A DNA stretch of 64,000 nt from a bacterium (GTDB taxonomy: Bacteria; Vulcanimicrobiota; Vulcanimicrobiia; Vulcanimicrobiales; Vulcanimicrobiaceae): positions 1 through 64,000 of the forward strand of contig JAJYFL010000013.1 of the NCBI GenBank assembly GCA_021790935.1. Direction: 5' to 3'. The translations under genes were made by a program, and so were the position numbers. This document shows, in pieces, positions 27,627 through 36,828 of this stretch (its first letter is position 1; each line of letters begins with the position of its first letter). The notes below the pieces were generated by a model. The model worked only from the letters and a program-made list of their open reading frames with translations, was not told the origin of the DNA and did no database searches.

Positions 27627-27670
27627 GCTCCTAGAAGGCTGCGGAACGTGCTTCCCGTAAATCCGCACGC

Positions 27671-28696
27671 ATGCTCGTGTTGGGTATCGAAACCTCGTGC
27701 GACGACACGGCCACCGCGGTCGTACGCGGCGGGCGCGTCGTACTCTCCAGCGTTTCGACCGATCAGGACCGCTTCCACGCGAAGTACGGCGGCATCGTCC
27801 CGGAGATTGCAAGCCGCCGGCATGTCGCGCTGCTCTCCGCCGCCGTCGAGGACGCGCTCGACCGCGCGGGCACCACGTTCGAGCAGATCGACGCAATCGC
27901 CGTCACGCGTGGGCCGGGGCTGATCGGCAGCTTGGTGGTCGGTGTCGCTGCGGCCAAAGCGCTGGCGTTTGCGCTGCGCAAGCCGCTCTACGGCGTCAAC
28001 CATCTACACGGACACATCTTTGCGTCGTTTCTAGGCGAGGGGGAGGTTCCGCGGTATCCGTTTCTCGCGCTGCTGGTCTCAGGGGGACATTCGCAGCTGG
28101 TCGAAGTCGAGTCTCCAACCGCGATGCGCGTCATCGGCCGCACGCGCGACGACGCGGCCGGCGAGGCCTACGACAAGACCGCTCGCCTCCTTGGGCTCGG
28201 CTTCCCGGGCGGACCGCAGCTCGACGCGCTCGCGCAGCGCGGCGATCCACGCGCCATCGCGTTTCCGCGCAACCGCGTGCCGGCCGGTTCGCTCGATATG
28301 TCGTTCTCCGGGCTCAAGACCTCGGTTCGGTACTTCCTCGAATCCAGCGCCGGCAAACGCGCTCGCATCGAAGACGTCGCCGCATCCTTTCAAGCCGCCG
28401 TTATCGACGTGTTGATAGCGCGCGTTGGTGCTGCGTTCGCCCTCCGCCCGTACGCGAGCGTCGTACTCTCCGGCGGCGTCGCGGCTAACTCAGGGCTGCA
28501 GCGCGCGCTACGCGAGTGGTCGCAAGGCAATGGCGTCGACGCTTTTATTCCGCCCCCGAAGTACTGTACGGACAACGCCGCGATGATCGCCGCAGCCGCA
28601 TTCTATCAAGGGGATGCCCTGCTCGCCGACCCGATCGCGCTCTCGGCCGACCCGAACCTCCCGTTCGCCCTTCGTCCTTCGACAAGCTCGGGATGA
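27671..28696 (+). CDS. tsaD: tRNA threonylcarbamoyladenosine transferase TsaD
   Basis: The 341-residue enzyme transfers the threonylcarbamoyl group to A37 of ANN-decoding tRNAs. It shows the ASKHA-fold start LVLGIETSCDDTATAVV, the iron-binding NHLHGHIFAS, the nucleotide loop LLVSGGHSQLV and the C-terminal CTDNAAMIA. The last residues (RPSTSSG) are encoded by an interspersed repeat, and the stop overlaps the next gene's ATG. No ribosome site is visible before the ATG. Confidence 0.95.
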   Translation: MLVLGIETSCDDTATAVVRGGRVVLSSVSTDQDRFHAKYGGIVPEIASRRHVALLSAAVEDALDRAGTTFEQIDAIAVTRGPGLIGSLVVGVAAAKALAFALRKPLYGVNHLHGHIFASFLGEGEVPRYPFLALLVSGGHSQLVEVESPTAMRVIGRTRDDAAGEAYDKTARLLGLGFPGGPQLDALAQRGDPRAIAFPRNRVPAGSLDMSFSGLKTSVRYFLESSAGKRARIEDVAASFQAAVIDVLIARVGAAFALRPYASVVLSGGVAANSGLQRALREWSQGNGVDAFIPPPKYCTDNAAMIAAAAFYQGDALLADPIALSADPNLPFALRPSTSSG

Positions 28697-28700
28697 CGGT
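28672..28700. repeat. Short interspersed repeat, copy 1
   Basis: TCCTTCGACAAGCTCGGGATGA matches a short palindromic-type repeat, with copies near 35130 (minus strand sense) and 40970. Here it encodes the last TsaD residues and contains both the tsaD stop (TGA) and the start codon (ATG) of the following binding-protein gene. Confidence 0.7.
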
Positions 28701-30363
28701 GCGAGGAACGGTCGTTGCCTTTGCAGGCATCACACTTGCCGCCGCCTTGCTCGCGCAGTGTACGCGCGGCGAGCGTTTCGCCGTGCCGGCCGGCGTTCTC
28801 GTGATCGCTCAGCAGCACGAGCCGATGTCGCTTAATCCCGAGCTCGAGAACGGCACGTCCTCCTCGGAACTCGGGTTGCTCCTCTTCTCCTATCTCCTGA
28901 AGTACGACAGCTCGGGGCATCTCGTCGGCGACGCCGCAACCACCGTACCGACGCTGCGCAACGGCGGCATCAGCCGGAACGGCCTCACCATCGTCTACCA
29001 CATTCGCAAGGACATCCGCTTCGCCGACGGCGTTCCCCTGACGGCACGGGACTGCGTTTGGACGATCGACGCGATAAACAACCCGCGCAACGACGTGCAA
29101 AGCCGCTACGGGTACGACCGCATCGCAGAGGCCGACGCACCGAACCCATATACGCTCGTCCTGCACCTCAAGCGGCCGTTCGCGCCGGTGCTGACGCTCG
29201 TGCTCGCGCCCGACGGCTACCCGATCCTTCCCGAGCATCTTCTCGCACGCTACCCGAACTTCAACGACATTCCGTTCGATTCCAAACCCGTGGGCTCGGG
29301 CCCGTACGTCGTGACGCGGTGGCTTCGCGGCGATCGTATCGAGATGCGCGCAAACCCTAACTATTGGCGCGGCAAGCCGAAGATCGCGCGCATCACCATA
29401 CGGTTCGTTCCGGATGCGACGACGGCGATCGACCTGTTACGTACGCACGAAGTCGATGGGTACTTCGACGATCTCGATCCGCGCAACTACCCGGTCCTGC
29501 GAAGCATCCCGGGAATCCGCGTGACCAGCACGCGGCTCGATGCCGTCGGCGCGCTCATCTTCAACACGCGCAGCCCACTCACGAGCGACCCGCGCGTGCG
29601 TCACGCCATCGCCATGGCCATCGATACGCACTCGCTCGTAGCCAAAGTCTACCGCGGCGCACTCGATAGCCGCAACGCCGGGCGCGGGCTCTTCATCTGG
29701 GCCTACGATCCTCAAGCGTTCAAGGACGTGCCGTACGATCCGAAGCGCGCGCGTCGCCTGCTCCAACAGGCCGGCTGGACGATGGGGGCAGGCGGCATAC
29801 GCCGTAAGGACGGCCGCGCGCTGGACCTGCTACTCATCATTCAGGCCGACACACCGAGCGATGCCATGGCGGGAAACATCATCGCACAGTACGAGCGTGC
29901 GATCGGCGCCGGCGTAACGCTCAAGCAGTTTAACGTCACGCAGTTCGTCGCGCCGCCAGCGATGGGCGGTCCCATCTATGGCGGCAAGTTCGATCTGGCG
30001 CTGTACCCGTTCATCAACGGAGACGACCCCGATACCACCGATCAGTTTGCCTGTTCGCACGTGCCGCCCGCCGGGTACAACAAGTCCCGCATCTGCGATC
30101 CACGCATCGACGCACTCCTCTATGCCGGGCGCGCGACCTACGACGCCGCCAAGCGCATCGCGATCTACCGGCGGCTGCAGGCCCGGCTCTATCGCGAGCT
30201 CCCGCTGGTCCTGCTCTATCAAGGACGCCAGATAAACGCTTTCACCGATCGACTGCACGGCGACACGGCCTCGCTCAATGGGATATTCTGGAACGTCGGC
30301 GCGTGGCGTCTGTCGCCGCGCCCAGATCGGCGAGCGCTCGATCGATCTGCGCGTCCTCTATAA
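28693..30363 (+). CDS. Peptide/dipeptide ABC transporter substrate-binding lipoprotein
   Basis: The 556-residue protein starts at the ATGA shared with the tsaD stop. A lipoprotein signal ends LLAQC near residue 17, and the SBP_bac_5 fold follows: IAQQHEPMSLNPELENG, then RKDIRFADGVPLTARDCVWTI (split about 100-120), FDSKPVGSGPYVV and VRHAIAMAIDT. Such proteins bind oligopeptides or related ligands for an ABC importer; no permease genes lie nearby. Its last 29 codons overlap the convergent argD gene, and the tail beyond NVGAWRL looks like read-through, so the end may be unusually extended. Confidence 0.82.
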   Translation: MTVRGTVVAFAGITLAAALLAQCTRGERFAVPAGVLVIAQQHEPMSLNPELENGTSSSELGLLLFSYLLKYDSSGHLVGDAATTVPTLRNGGISRNGLTIVYHIRKDIRFADGVPLTARDCVWTIDAINNPRNDVQSRYGYDRIAEADAPNPYTLVLHLKRPFAPVLTLVLAPDGYPILPEHLLARYPNFNDIPFDSKPVGSGPYVVTRWLRGDRIEMRANPNYWRGKPKIARITIRFVPDATTAIDLLRTHEVDGYFDDLDPRNYPVLRSIPGIRVTSTRLDAVGALIFNTRSPLTSDPRVRHAIAMAIDTHSLVAKVYRGALDSRNAGRGLFIWAYDPQAFKDVPYDPKRARRLLQQAGWTMGAGGIRRKDGRALDLLLIIQADTPSDAMAGNIIAQYERAIGAGVTLKQFNVTQFVAPPAMGGPIYGGKFDLALYPFINGDDPDTTDQFACSHVPPAGYNKSRICDPRIDALLYAGRATYDAAKRIAIYRRLQARLYRELPLVLLYQGRQINAFTDRLHGDTASLNGIFWNVGAWRLSPRPDRRALDRSARPL

Positions 30364-31468
30364 CGAGCGGCGGCGCGAAGCGCAGGGTGTTGCCGCCGGC
30401 TTTGTTCGCGAGCACGTGCCGCTCGCGCAACGCATCGACGAGATCGCTTGCGTCGTAGGGAGAGCGGACGGGCAGGCCGATCAGCAACCCGATGCCGCGC
30501 GGCGCGTCGAATACGTCGTCGTAGCGCAGCGCGAGCGCGCGCAGCCCGTCGAATAGCCGTGCGCTTGCTACGGGAACGCGTGCCTCCAGCATCTGCACGT
30601 CGCGTACGCGCAGATGCGCGAGCGCGGCCGCGCACGGAACCGGCGAACCGCCGAAGGTACTCCCGTGGTCGCCCGGCCTCAGCGCACCGGCAAACGTCTC
30701 CTTCAGTAACAGCGCACCGATCGGTAGACCGTTTGCCAGCGATTTCGCCAGCGTAATCGCGTCGGGCTCCACACCGAAATACTGGAAGGCGAACGTCGGT
30801 CCGAGGCGCCCCATGCCGCATTGGATCTCGTCGAATACCAAAAGCGCTCCTCGCTGCGTGCAAACTTTCCGCGCCGCCCGCAGGAACGCAGGATCGGCCG
30901 GATGCACGCCGCTCTCCCCCTGGACCGGCTCGATCAGCAATGCGGCAACGCTCTCGTCGAGATTGATTTCCAGCGCTTCTAGGTCGTTAAACGGTGTCGT
31001 GCGGAATCCGCCGGGCAGCGGCCCGAAGCCCTCTTGGTACGCGGCGTTCGGCGTAGCCGCCAAAGCGCCCAAAGTGCGCCCGTGAAAACCGCCCGTACAC
31101 GACAGGATCGTCGTGCGCTCGGTCTCCCCGCGGCGGTACGCGTACTTGCGTGCGAGTTTGATCGCCGCTTCGTTGGCCTCCGTGCCGGAGTTACAAAAGA
31201 ATACGCGATCGAAACCCGAGCGCCGTGCGAGCTCTGCCGCCAATCTCCCAGCCGGTTCGTGTTCGAACAGGTTGCTCGCGTGCACGAGCGTGGCAGCCTG
31301 GCTTGCGACGGCTCGGGCGATCTCCGGATGCGCGTGCCCGAGCGCGCAAACCGCGATCCCGCCGATGAGATCCAGATACCGTTCCCCTCGATCGTCGATC
31401 AGCTCGCAGCCCTCGCCGCGCACGAAGGTCAGCGGCGCGCGGTTGTAGTTCTGCAAGAGCGCCGTCAC
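30275..31468 (-). CDS. argD: Acetylornithine aminotransferase ArgD
   Basis: The 397-residue PLP enzyme converts N-acetylglutamate semialdehyde to N-acetylornithine in arginine synthesis. Motifs are DLIGGIAVCALGHAHP near 30, FFCNSGTEANEAAIKLARKYA near 90, LVFDEIQCGMGRLG near 210 with the cofactor Asp, and ITLAKSLANGLPIGAL with the Schiff-base Lys. The GTG start at 31468 overlaps the argJ stop (GTGA), so the longer frame starting at 31639 is not used. Last gene of the arg transcript. Confidence 0.93.
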   Translation of the reverse strand: MTALLQNYNRAPLTFVRGEGCELIDDRGERYLDLIGGIAVCALGHAHPEIARAVASQAATLVHASNLFEHEPAGRLAAELARRSGFDRVFFCNSGTEANEAAIKLARKYAYRRGETERTTILSCTGGFHGRTLGALAATPNAAYQEGFGPLPGGFRTTPFNDLEALEINLDESVAALLIEPVQGESGVHPADPAFLRAARKVCTQRGALLVFDEIQCGMGRLGPTFAFQYFGVEPDAITLAKSLANGLPIGALLLKETFAGALRPGDHGSTFGGSPVPCAAALAHLRVRDVQMLEARVPVASARLFDGLRALALRYDDVFDAPRGIGLLIGLPVRSPYDASDLVDALRERHVLANKAGGNTLRFAPPLVIEDAQIDRALADLGAATDATRRRSRISH

Positions 31469-32697
31469 GTGCGATAGCTCGCGTTGATGCGCACGTAGTC
31501 GCGCGAGAGATCGCAGCCCCAGCCGGTCGCGTCTGCAGGGCCGCAGCCGAGGTCCAATTGCACCCGCACTCCGCTCTGCTCGAGTTCGGTATGTGCCTCG
31601 GCCTCCGAGAGCACCTCGATCGCTCCGGCACCCACCCAAACCTTACCGTTCAGGTACAGCGACCACGCAGCAGGATCCAGCGACGCGTGAGCCGCTCCGG
31701 CCGCCGCCACGATCCGGCCCCAGTTCGGGTCCTCGCCATAGAGCGCGGTCTTCACGAGGTTGCTATTGATGACGGCGCGTGCCACCGCGCGCGCCTGCGC
31801 CCGGTCCCGCGCGCCCGACACATGCACGGTCAGCGTCTTGGTTGCGCCTTCGCCATCCCCTACCATCGCTAGAGCGAGGTCGAGACAGACCTGCCGCAAC
31901 GCCGCCGCAAAACTCTCGGGCGCCGCTCCTTCCCCCGGCGGAGCGAATGCGTAGACCGCGTCGTTGGTGGACATGTCGCCATCGACGGAGATCATGTTGA
32001 AACTCTCATCGACGCACTGCGCGAGAGCCGCTTGCAAGGCTGCCTGCTGCATCGGAACATCCGTCCCTATGAAGGCGAGCATCGTCGCCATGTTGGGCGC
32101 GATCATCCCCGAGCCTTTGGCGATGCCGCCAACCACGTAGCGTCGCGCGCCCTCGTAAAACGCGTGAGCCGCTAGTTTCGGAACGCGATCGGTCGTCATT
32201 ATTGCCTCGGCCGCGTCGTAGGCCGCCTTGCCGCCATATTCCAGCTCGGTGACCGCACGTTCCAAGCCCTTCGAGACGCGGTCCATCGGAAGCGGCACGC
32301 CGATGACCCCGGTGGACGCGACCACCACCGCGCGCGCATCGATCCCCAAAAGCGCGCCGGCCTGGCGGGCCGTCGCGCGCGCGTCGCGCTCGCCGCGCTC
32401 GCCGGTACATGCGTTGGCGCAGCCCGAATTGCAGACCAGCGCCTGCATCGCGCCTCCGTTCTCGCGCAGGTGTTCGCCGCTCACGAGCAGCGGTGCGGCC
32501 TTGATTTCGTTCGTCGTAATCGAAGACGCGCAGACCTGCGGACGCTCGAAAGCGATCAGCGCCAGGTCGCGCTTGCGCTTCTTGATGCCGGCATGCACGC
32601 CCGCGAGACGTACGCCCGGCACCGTGCCGATGCCGCCGCGCAGCGCGATGAGCCGTACGGCTCCGGCACTTTCGTCAACCTGCGATCGCGCGAGCAT
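31465..32697 (-). CDS. argJ: Ornithine acetyltransferase ArgJ
   Basis: The 410-residue precursor recycles acetyl from N-acetylornithine to glutamate, and may also make N-acetylglutamate from acetyl-CoA. This would remove the need for argA and argE, which are not seen here. GIAKGSGMIAPNMATMLAFI contains the Ala-Thr autocleavage site whose Thr becomes the nucleophile. VCNSGCANACTG near 85 and EDPNWGRI near 325 are further family motifs. The ATG at 32697 overlaps argC by 23 bp. Confidence 0.93.
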   Translation of the reverse strand: MLARSQVDESAGAVRLIALRGGIGTVPGVRLAGVHAGIKKRKRDLALIAFERPQVCASSITTNEIKAAPLLVSGEHLRENGGAMQALVCNSGCANACTGERGERDARATARQAGALLGIDARAVVVASTGVIGVPLPMDRVSKGLERAVTELEYGGKAAYDAAEAIMTTDRVPKLAAHAFYEGARRYVVGGIAKGSGMIAPNMATMLAFIGTDVPMQQAALQAALAQCVDESFNMISVDGDMSTNDAVYAFAPPGEGAAPESFAAALRQVCLDLALAMVGDGEGATKTLTVHVSGARDRAQARAVARAVINSNLVKTALYGEDPNWGRIVAAAGAAHASLDPAAWSLYLNGKVWVGAGAIEVLSEAEAHTELEQSGVRVQLDLGCGPADATGWGCDLSRDYVRINASYRT

Positions 32698-33646
32698 CGA
32701 ATCCCATCTCCTCCGGATAGCCGTACATGATGTTGAGGTTCTGGACGGCCTGCCCGGCCGCACCCTTGCCCAAATTGTCGATCGCGCAGATACTCCGCAC
32801 GACGTTTCCGTGCACCGAGTAGGCGATCTCCGCGTCGTTCGTACCCACGACCGCCCGAATGCTCGGAGCTTCGCCGGGCGGCAGCACGCGCACGAAGGCG
32901 TTGCCGGCATACTCCCCTGCAAACGCAGCCGCCACACGCTCTTCCGAAAGTACGCGACCGAATATGCAGTACGCATCCACCAGCATGCCGCGTACGATTG
33001 GAACGACGTGCGGCGTAAACGTCAGCGGGACGCCGGCGGCTACGGCGCGCAACTCCTGTAGGATCTCCGGCTCGTGGCGGTGTCCGGCCAAACCGTATGC
33101 GCGAATCTCCCCAGCGACCTCCGCGAAGAGCGAGCCGACCGCGGGCGTTCGGCCGGCGCCGGTGATGCCGCTCTTGGCGTCGACGACGATCTGCGCGATG
33201 CCGCCGATCCGCACCGCCGGCAGCGTGGCGAGGAGCGTAGCGACTGGATAGCAGCCGGGATTCGCGACCAGGCCGGCGACGGCGATCGCATCGCGATACC
33301 GTTCCGGAAACCCGTAGGTGCCGATGCTGGGCTGCAGGCGGAAGTCTCCCGAGAGGTCGATAACGCGCACGCCGCGCTGCAGCAACGCCGGCGCGAGTTC
33401 GCGCGCCGCACCGGAGTTTCCGGCTAGGATCGCGCACTCGCCGCGCTGCGCCTGCGCGAGCACCGCCCCCTCCCCATCGAAGCGTCGTGGTAAGGTGCGA
33501 AGCAACGGGGCGTGCGCGCCGATCGGCTCGCCTGCATGGCTGCGGCTTTCCAGCGCCCCGAGCTCTACGGCCCCGTGTGCGCGCAGCAGCCGCAGAACCT
33601 CGGCAGCGGCATAACCCGCGGCGCCATATACGTGCACCCGCGTCAT
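32675..33646 (-). CDS. argC: N-acetyl-gamma-glutamyl-phosphate reductase ArgC
   Basis: The 323-residue dehydrogenase reduces N-acetylglutamyl phosphate with NADPH. The Rossmann start is VHVYGAAGYAAAEVLRLL, the catalytic Cys sits in VANPGCYPVATLLAT near 140, and HRHEPEI near 205 supplies the catalytic His. The ATG at 33646 overlaps the argH stop (ATGA), which replaces the much longer frame that reads antisense-like sequence through argH. Confidence 0.93.
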   Translation of the reverse strand: MTRVHVYGAAGYAAAEVLRLLRAHGAVELGALESRSHAGEPIGAHAPLLRTLPRRFDGEGAVLAQAQRGECAILAGNSGAARELAPALLQRGVRVIDLSGDFRLQPSIGTYGFPERYRDAIAVAGLVANPGCYPVATLLATLPAVRIGGIAQIVVDAKSGITGAGRTPAVGSLFAEVAGEIRAYGLAGHRHEPEILQELRAVAAGVPLTFTPHVVPIVRGMLVDAYCIFGRVLSEERVAAAFAGEYAGNAFVRVLPPGEAPSIRAVVGTNDAEIAYSVHGNVVRSICAIDNLGKGAAGQAVQNLNIMYGYPEEMGFDARAIAG

Positions 33647-35058
33647 GCCGCGTCTTCCGCCGCGCGCAGATCCAAGAGTAACGAGTCGAGTTGCTCGCGC
33701 ACGTCCGGCGCGCTCGTCGAACCCGCCGTTCGCTTTGCGGTTATCGATGCGCGCGCCGTTAGCGGCGCGTCCAGCGGCGTATCGAGACCGGCCGCAGCGG
33801 CCAAGGCGCGCAGGTCTTCGGCGTTCAGTTCGCGGTTCTCGCGCTCGGCGCCCGCGACGGCTCTCCCGACCAGCACGTGGGCCTCGCGCGCGGTGACGCC
33901 GCGTGCGACGAGCGCGTCGGCTATATCGGTAGCGATCGCGTAACCCGCGGCCGCCCGCGAATCGAGTCTTTCGCGCACGAACGTGCAGGCGGGCAGTGCG
34001 CGTTCGAAGGCGGCCAGCGCCGCCAGCCCTTGTTCCGCCGTCGCGATAGCCAGCGCTTTGGTCTCCTGCAGATCGCGATGGTACGACAGCCCGAGCCCGC
34101 AGAGCGTGCCGAGTGCCCCGGCGTATGCCCCCACCAGAGTCGACGCCTTTCCACGAACGAGTTCGAACGGGTCCGGATTGCGCTTCTGGGGCATCAAACT
34201 CGATCCGGTCGAGGCCGCATCGCCGAGCCGCACGTAGCCAAACGCCGGCGTCGCCCACAGCACCAGTTCCTCGCACGCCCGCGATGCGTCGACCGCGGCG
34301 CGCACGTATGCGTGCGCCAAATCGAGAGCGGCATCGCGATTGCCGACCGCATCCAGCGCGTTTCGCGACGGCGCCGCAAACCCGAGCGCGCGCGCCGCCG
34401 CGTCGCGGTCCAGCGGCAGCGTCGACCCCGCTAGCGCCCCCGAGCCTAGCGGGCACCGGAGCGCGGCCGATCGCGCCACGTGCCCGAAGCGCTGCGCCGC
34501 GCGAAGGAACGGCTCGGCGGCGGCGGCCATCCAAAACGCCAGGAGCACCGGCTGCGCCGGCTGCCAATGCGTCGTCCCTGCCAGCAGCGTCCCGCACGCC
34601 AGTTCTTCGCGCCCGCGCGCGACCCACTGTTCCCCAATCGCCGCGGCGATGCGCGCTCCGCGGCGCGCGCGGTCGCGCACGTAGAGCGCAAGCGTCGTCG
34701 CGACCTGATCGTTACGGCTGCGCCCGGAATGCAGGCGCAGGCCGGCCTCACCGGCCAGCGCACGAACGCGCGCGTCGATCGCACCGTGCACGTCCTCCGA
34801 AGCGCTCTCCCGCGCGAACGCCGCAAAGCTCCCGTCGCCAATCTCAGCCGCTACGCGCTCGAGCGACGCGAGCAACGCCGCCGCGTCCTCGTCGCCGACG
34901 ATCCCGCCGCCTCGCAGCGCGAGTACGTGCGCGCGCGAGCACGCAACGTCGAACGGCGCCAAGACGAGATCCTCCTCGAGCGACGACCCGAACGCAAGCA
35001 ACCCCGCATCAGGCGGCCCGTTAAAGCGCCCGCCCCACTGCAAATCCTCTCCGGTCAT
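33643..35058 (-). CDS. argH: Argininosuccinate lyase ArgH
   Basis: The 471-residue lyase releases arginine and fumarate from argininosuccinate. It begins WGGRFNGPPDAGLLAFGSSL, has ESASEDVHGAIDARV near 90, LHSGRSRNDQVAT near 110, the catalytic loop SSLMPQKRNPDPFELVRG near 277, and TTHWQPAQP near 155. ATG 35058 gives the usual start MTGEDLQWGG; a TTG four codons earlier is possible. A 49-bp gap with a short repeat separates it from argG. Confidence 0.92.
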   Translation of the reverse strand: MTGEDLQWGGRFNGPPDAGLLAFGSSLEEDLVLAPFDVACSRAHVLALRGGGIVGDEDAAALLASLERVAAEIGDGSFAAFARESASEDVHGAIDARVRALAGEAGLRLHSGRSRNDQVATTLALYVRDRARRGARIAAAIGEQWVARGREELACGTLLAGTTHWQPAQPVLLAFWMAAAAEPFLRAAQRFGHVARSAALRCPLGSGALAGSTLPLDRDAAARALGFAAPSRNALDAVGNRDAALDLAHAYVRAAVDASRACEELVLWATPAFGYVRLGDAASTGSSLMPQKRNPDPFELVRGKASTLVGAYAGALGTLCGLGLSYHRDLQETKALAIATAEQGLAALAAFERALPACTFVRERLDSRAAAGYAIATDIADALVARGVTAREAHVLVGRAVAGAERENRELNAEDLRALAAAAGLDTPLDAPLTARASITAKRTAGSTSAPDVREQLDSLLLDLRAAEDAA

Positions 35059-35107
35059 CTCACCCAACAACCCCGCAACCCTATCACCGTATCACCCCAT
35101 CGCGTTA

Positions 35108-36364
35108 TCACCCTCTCATCCCGTCACCCTGAGCCTGTCGAAGGACGGGCGAAGGGCGGAGTACCCGTGCGTGTACTTCCAGCGCGAGGCCGTGTAACGT
35201 AATGAATCCCTCGGACGCGTGATGATCGAACTCATCGCCGGCCCCGTAGGTTGCGAGGGCCTCGGCGTAGAGCGCGAACGGCGAGCGCACGCCCGTAGCC
35301 GTCGCGGTGCCCTGGTGCAGGCGCAATCGCACCTCACCGGTCATGCGCGAAGCGAGAGATGCGTTAAACGCGTCGAGCGCGCCGCGCAGCGGCGACATCC
35401 ATAACCCGTCGTAAACCAATTCGGCGTACTTCTGATCGCAGCCGGCCTTGAAACGCAACTCGTCGCGCGTGAGCACCAGCCGCTCGAGCGCGCGGTGCGC
35501 CGTAATGAGCGAGACGGAACCCGGGCACTCGTAGACCTCCCGCGACTTGACCCCGATGACCCGATCTTCCATCAGATCGATCCGCCCCACTCCGTGCTTG
35601 CCCGCGAGCGCATTTAGATGCGCGACGAGCGCGTCGCTCGCCAGATCCCCTACCTGCGGGACGCCGTCGACGAACGCGATCGCGATGTCGTCGGGCTCCG
35701 CCGGCCGCGCACCCGGCGAAGCGGTCCACGCGTACGCGTCCTCCGGCGGCGCGCTCCACGGGTCTTCCAATACGCCCGCCTCGATCGAGCGGCCCCAGAG
35801 GTTCGCGTCTACGGAGTACGGCTTGGCCTGCGTGTGCGCGATCGGAACGCCGTGCTCGTTGGCAAACGCAATCGCGTCGGGGCGCGAGAGCGGCTGCTCG
35901 CGCAGCGGCGCGCGGCAGCGCAGCGACGGGTCGAGCGCGCGCACCGTCAAATCGATGCGTACTTGGTCGTTACCTTTTCCCGTACAGCCGTGCGCCACCG
36001 TTCGCGCGCCGTACTTATGCGCCACGTCGACCAACATCTCGCCGATGAGCGGGCGCGAGAGCGCGGCCGAGAGCGGATAGACGCCTTCGTAGAGCGCGTT
36101 GGCACGCAAAGCGCGCAGCGCGAAGCCCTCGATGAAACGCGACTTCGCGTCGACGAGCAGGGCCTCCACGGCGCCCAGCGCAAGGGCCTTGCGCCGAACC
36201 GCTTCCAGCGCTGCGGGCGCGCCGCCGCCCGACGTCGCGCCGTCACTCTCTCCCAAATCTGCGGTGAGCGCGATGACGTCGTAACCGTCCAAAACAAACC
36301 GCTTGAGCAGTACCGACGTGTCCAGACCGCCGGAGTAGGCGAGGATGATCTTTTCGTGGTTCAT
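35108..36364 (-). CDS. argG: Argininosuccinate synthase ArgG
   Basis: The 418-residue ligase joins citrulline and aspartate using ATP. The PP-loop AYSGGLDTSVLLK lies at the start, and TVAHGCTGKGNDQVR near 125 and the YSVDANLWGRSIEAG block near 185 are typical. The last residues (RPSPVLRQAQGDGMRG) come from a short interspersed repeat, so the original C-terminus has been replaced or extended. The ATG overlaps the argR stop by four bases. Confidence 0.93.
   Translation of the reverse strand: MNHEKIILAYSGGLDTSVLLKRFVLDGYDVIALTADLGESDGATSGGGAPAALEAVRRKALALGAVEALLVDAKSRFIEGFALRALRANALYEGVYPLSAALSRPLIGEMLVDVAHKYGARTVAHGCTGKGNDQVRIDLTVRALDPSLRCRAPLREQPLSRPDAIAFANEHGVPIAHTQAKPYSVDANLWGRSIEAGVLEDPWSAPPEDAYAWTASPGARPAEPDDIAIAFVDGVPQVGDLASDALVAHLNALAGKHGVGRIDLMEDRVIGVKSREVYECPGSVSLITAHRALERLVLTRDELRFKAGCDQKYAELVYDGLWMSPLRGALDAFNASLASRMTGEVRLRLHQGTATATGVRSPFALYAEALATYGAGDEFDHHASEGFITLHGLALEVHARVLRPSPVLRQAQGDGMRG
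35124..35157. repeat. Short interspersed repeat, copy 2
   Basis: Read on the minus strand, GTCCTTCGACAGGCTCAGGG matches the tsaD-end repeat with a few changes. It encodes the last residues of ArgG (RQAQGD) in a different frame from the one used in TsaD. Confidence 0.7.
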
Positions 36365-36828
36365 TGGTTCTCCCGTAGGTCGTTGAAGCGTTGCATGATG
36401 ACGGGCATCTCCGCCGCGGAGCGCACGATTGCCAAGATCGTATCGTCGCCGCCGAGCGTTCCGACGATCTCCGGCCAGGCGGCTTCATCGATCGCGGCCG
36501 CGACCATCATCGCGTGGCCGGGCGGGGTGCGCAACACGATGAGGTTGACGCTGCCCGCCACCGACGTCACGAGCTCCGCGACGGCGCGATGGAGCCGGCT
36601 CGCAAAAGTCATCGTGCTGCCGGGGACGACGTACTTGAACTGCGGCGCGCTGCCGCCGGCATCGCGCAACGGCACCTTTACCAGACCAAGTTCCTTGATG
36701 TCGCGCGAGATCGTAGCCTGCGCCGCATCGAACCCCTGCTGCTCGAGCAGGAGTGCGAGTTCTTCCTGCGATCGCACGGGCCGGGTCGCGACGAGCGTTA
36801 GGATAGCTCGCTGCCGCCGTTCTTTCAT
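36361..36828 (-). CDS. argR: Arginine repressor ArgR
   Basis: The 155-residue regulator has a winged-helix N-terminal domain (RQRAILTLVATRPVRSQEELALLL, then ATISRDIKELGLVKVP, the DNA-reading helix) and an oligomerisation/arginine-binding C-terminal domain with the GTLGGDDTILAI motif near 125. With arginine it forms a hexamer and represses arg operons. Being inside the operon it should limit its own supply. The gene overlaps argF and argG by four bases each. Confidence 0.93.
   Translation of the reverse strand: MKERRQRAILTLVATRPVRSQEELALLLEQQGFDAAQATISRDIKELGLVKVPLRDAGGSAPQFKYVVPGSTMTFASRLHRAVAELVTSVAGSVNLIVLRTPPGHAMMVAAAIDEAAWPEIVGTLGGDDTILAIVRSAAEMPVIMQRFNDLRENQ

Noticed and set aside
27626-27650. 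Second element directly after the repeat at 27459 (CTAGAAGGCTGCGGAA)
   Set aside because: It resembles one end of a type B copy, but there is no partner arm before tsaD; treated as a possible scar only.
32675-34627. A 650-codon minus-strand frame apparently fusing an Arg/Gly-rich region to ArgC
   Set aside because: The upstream half is the out-of-frame shadow of argH. ArgC has a proper ATG overlapping the argH stop.
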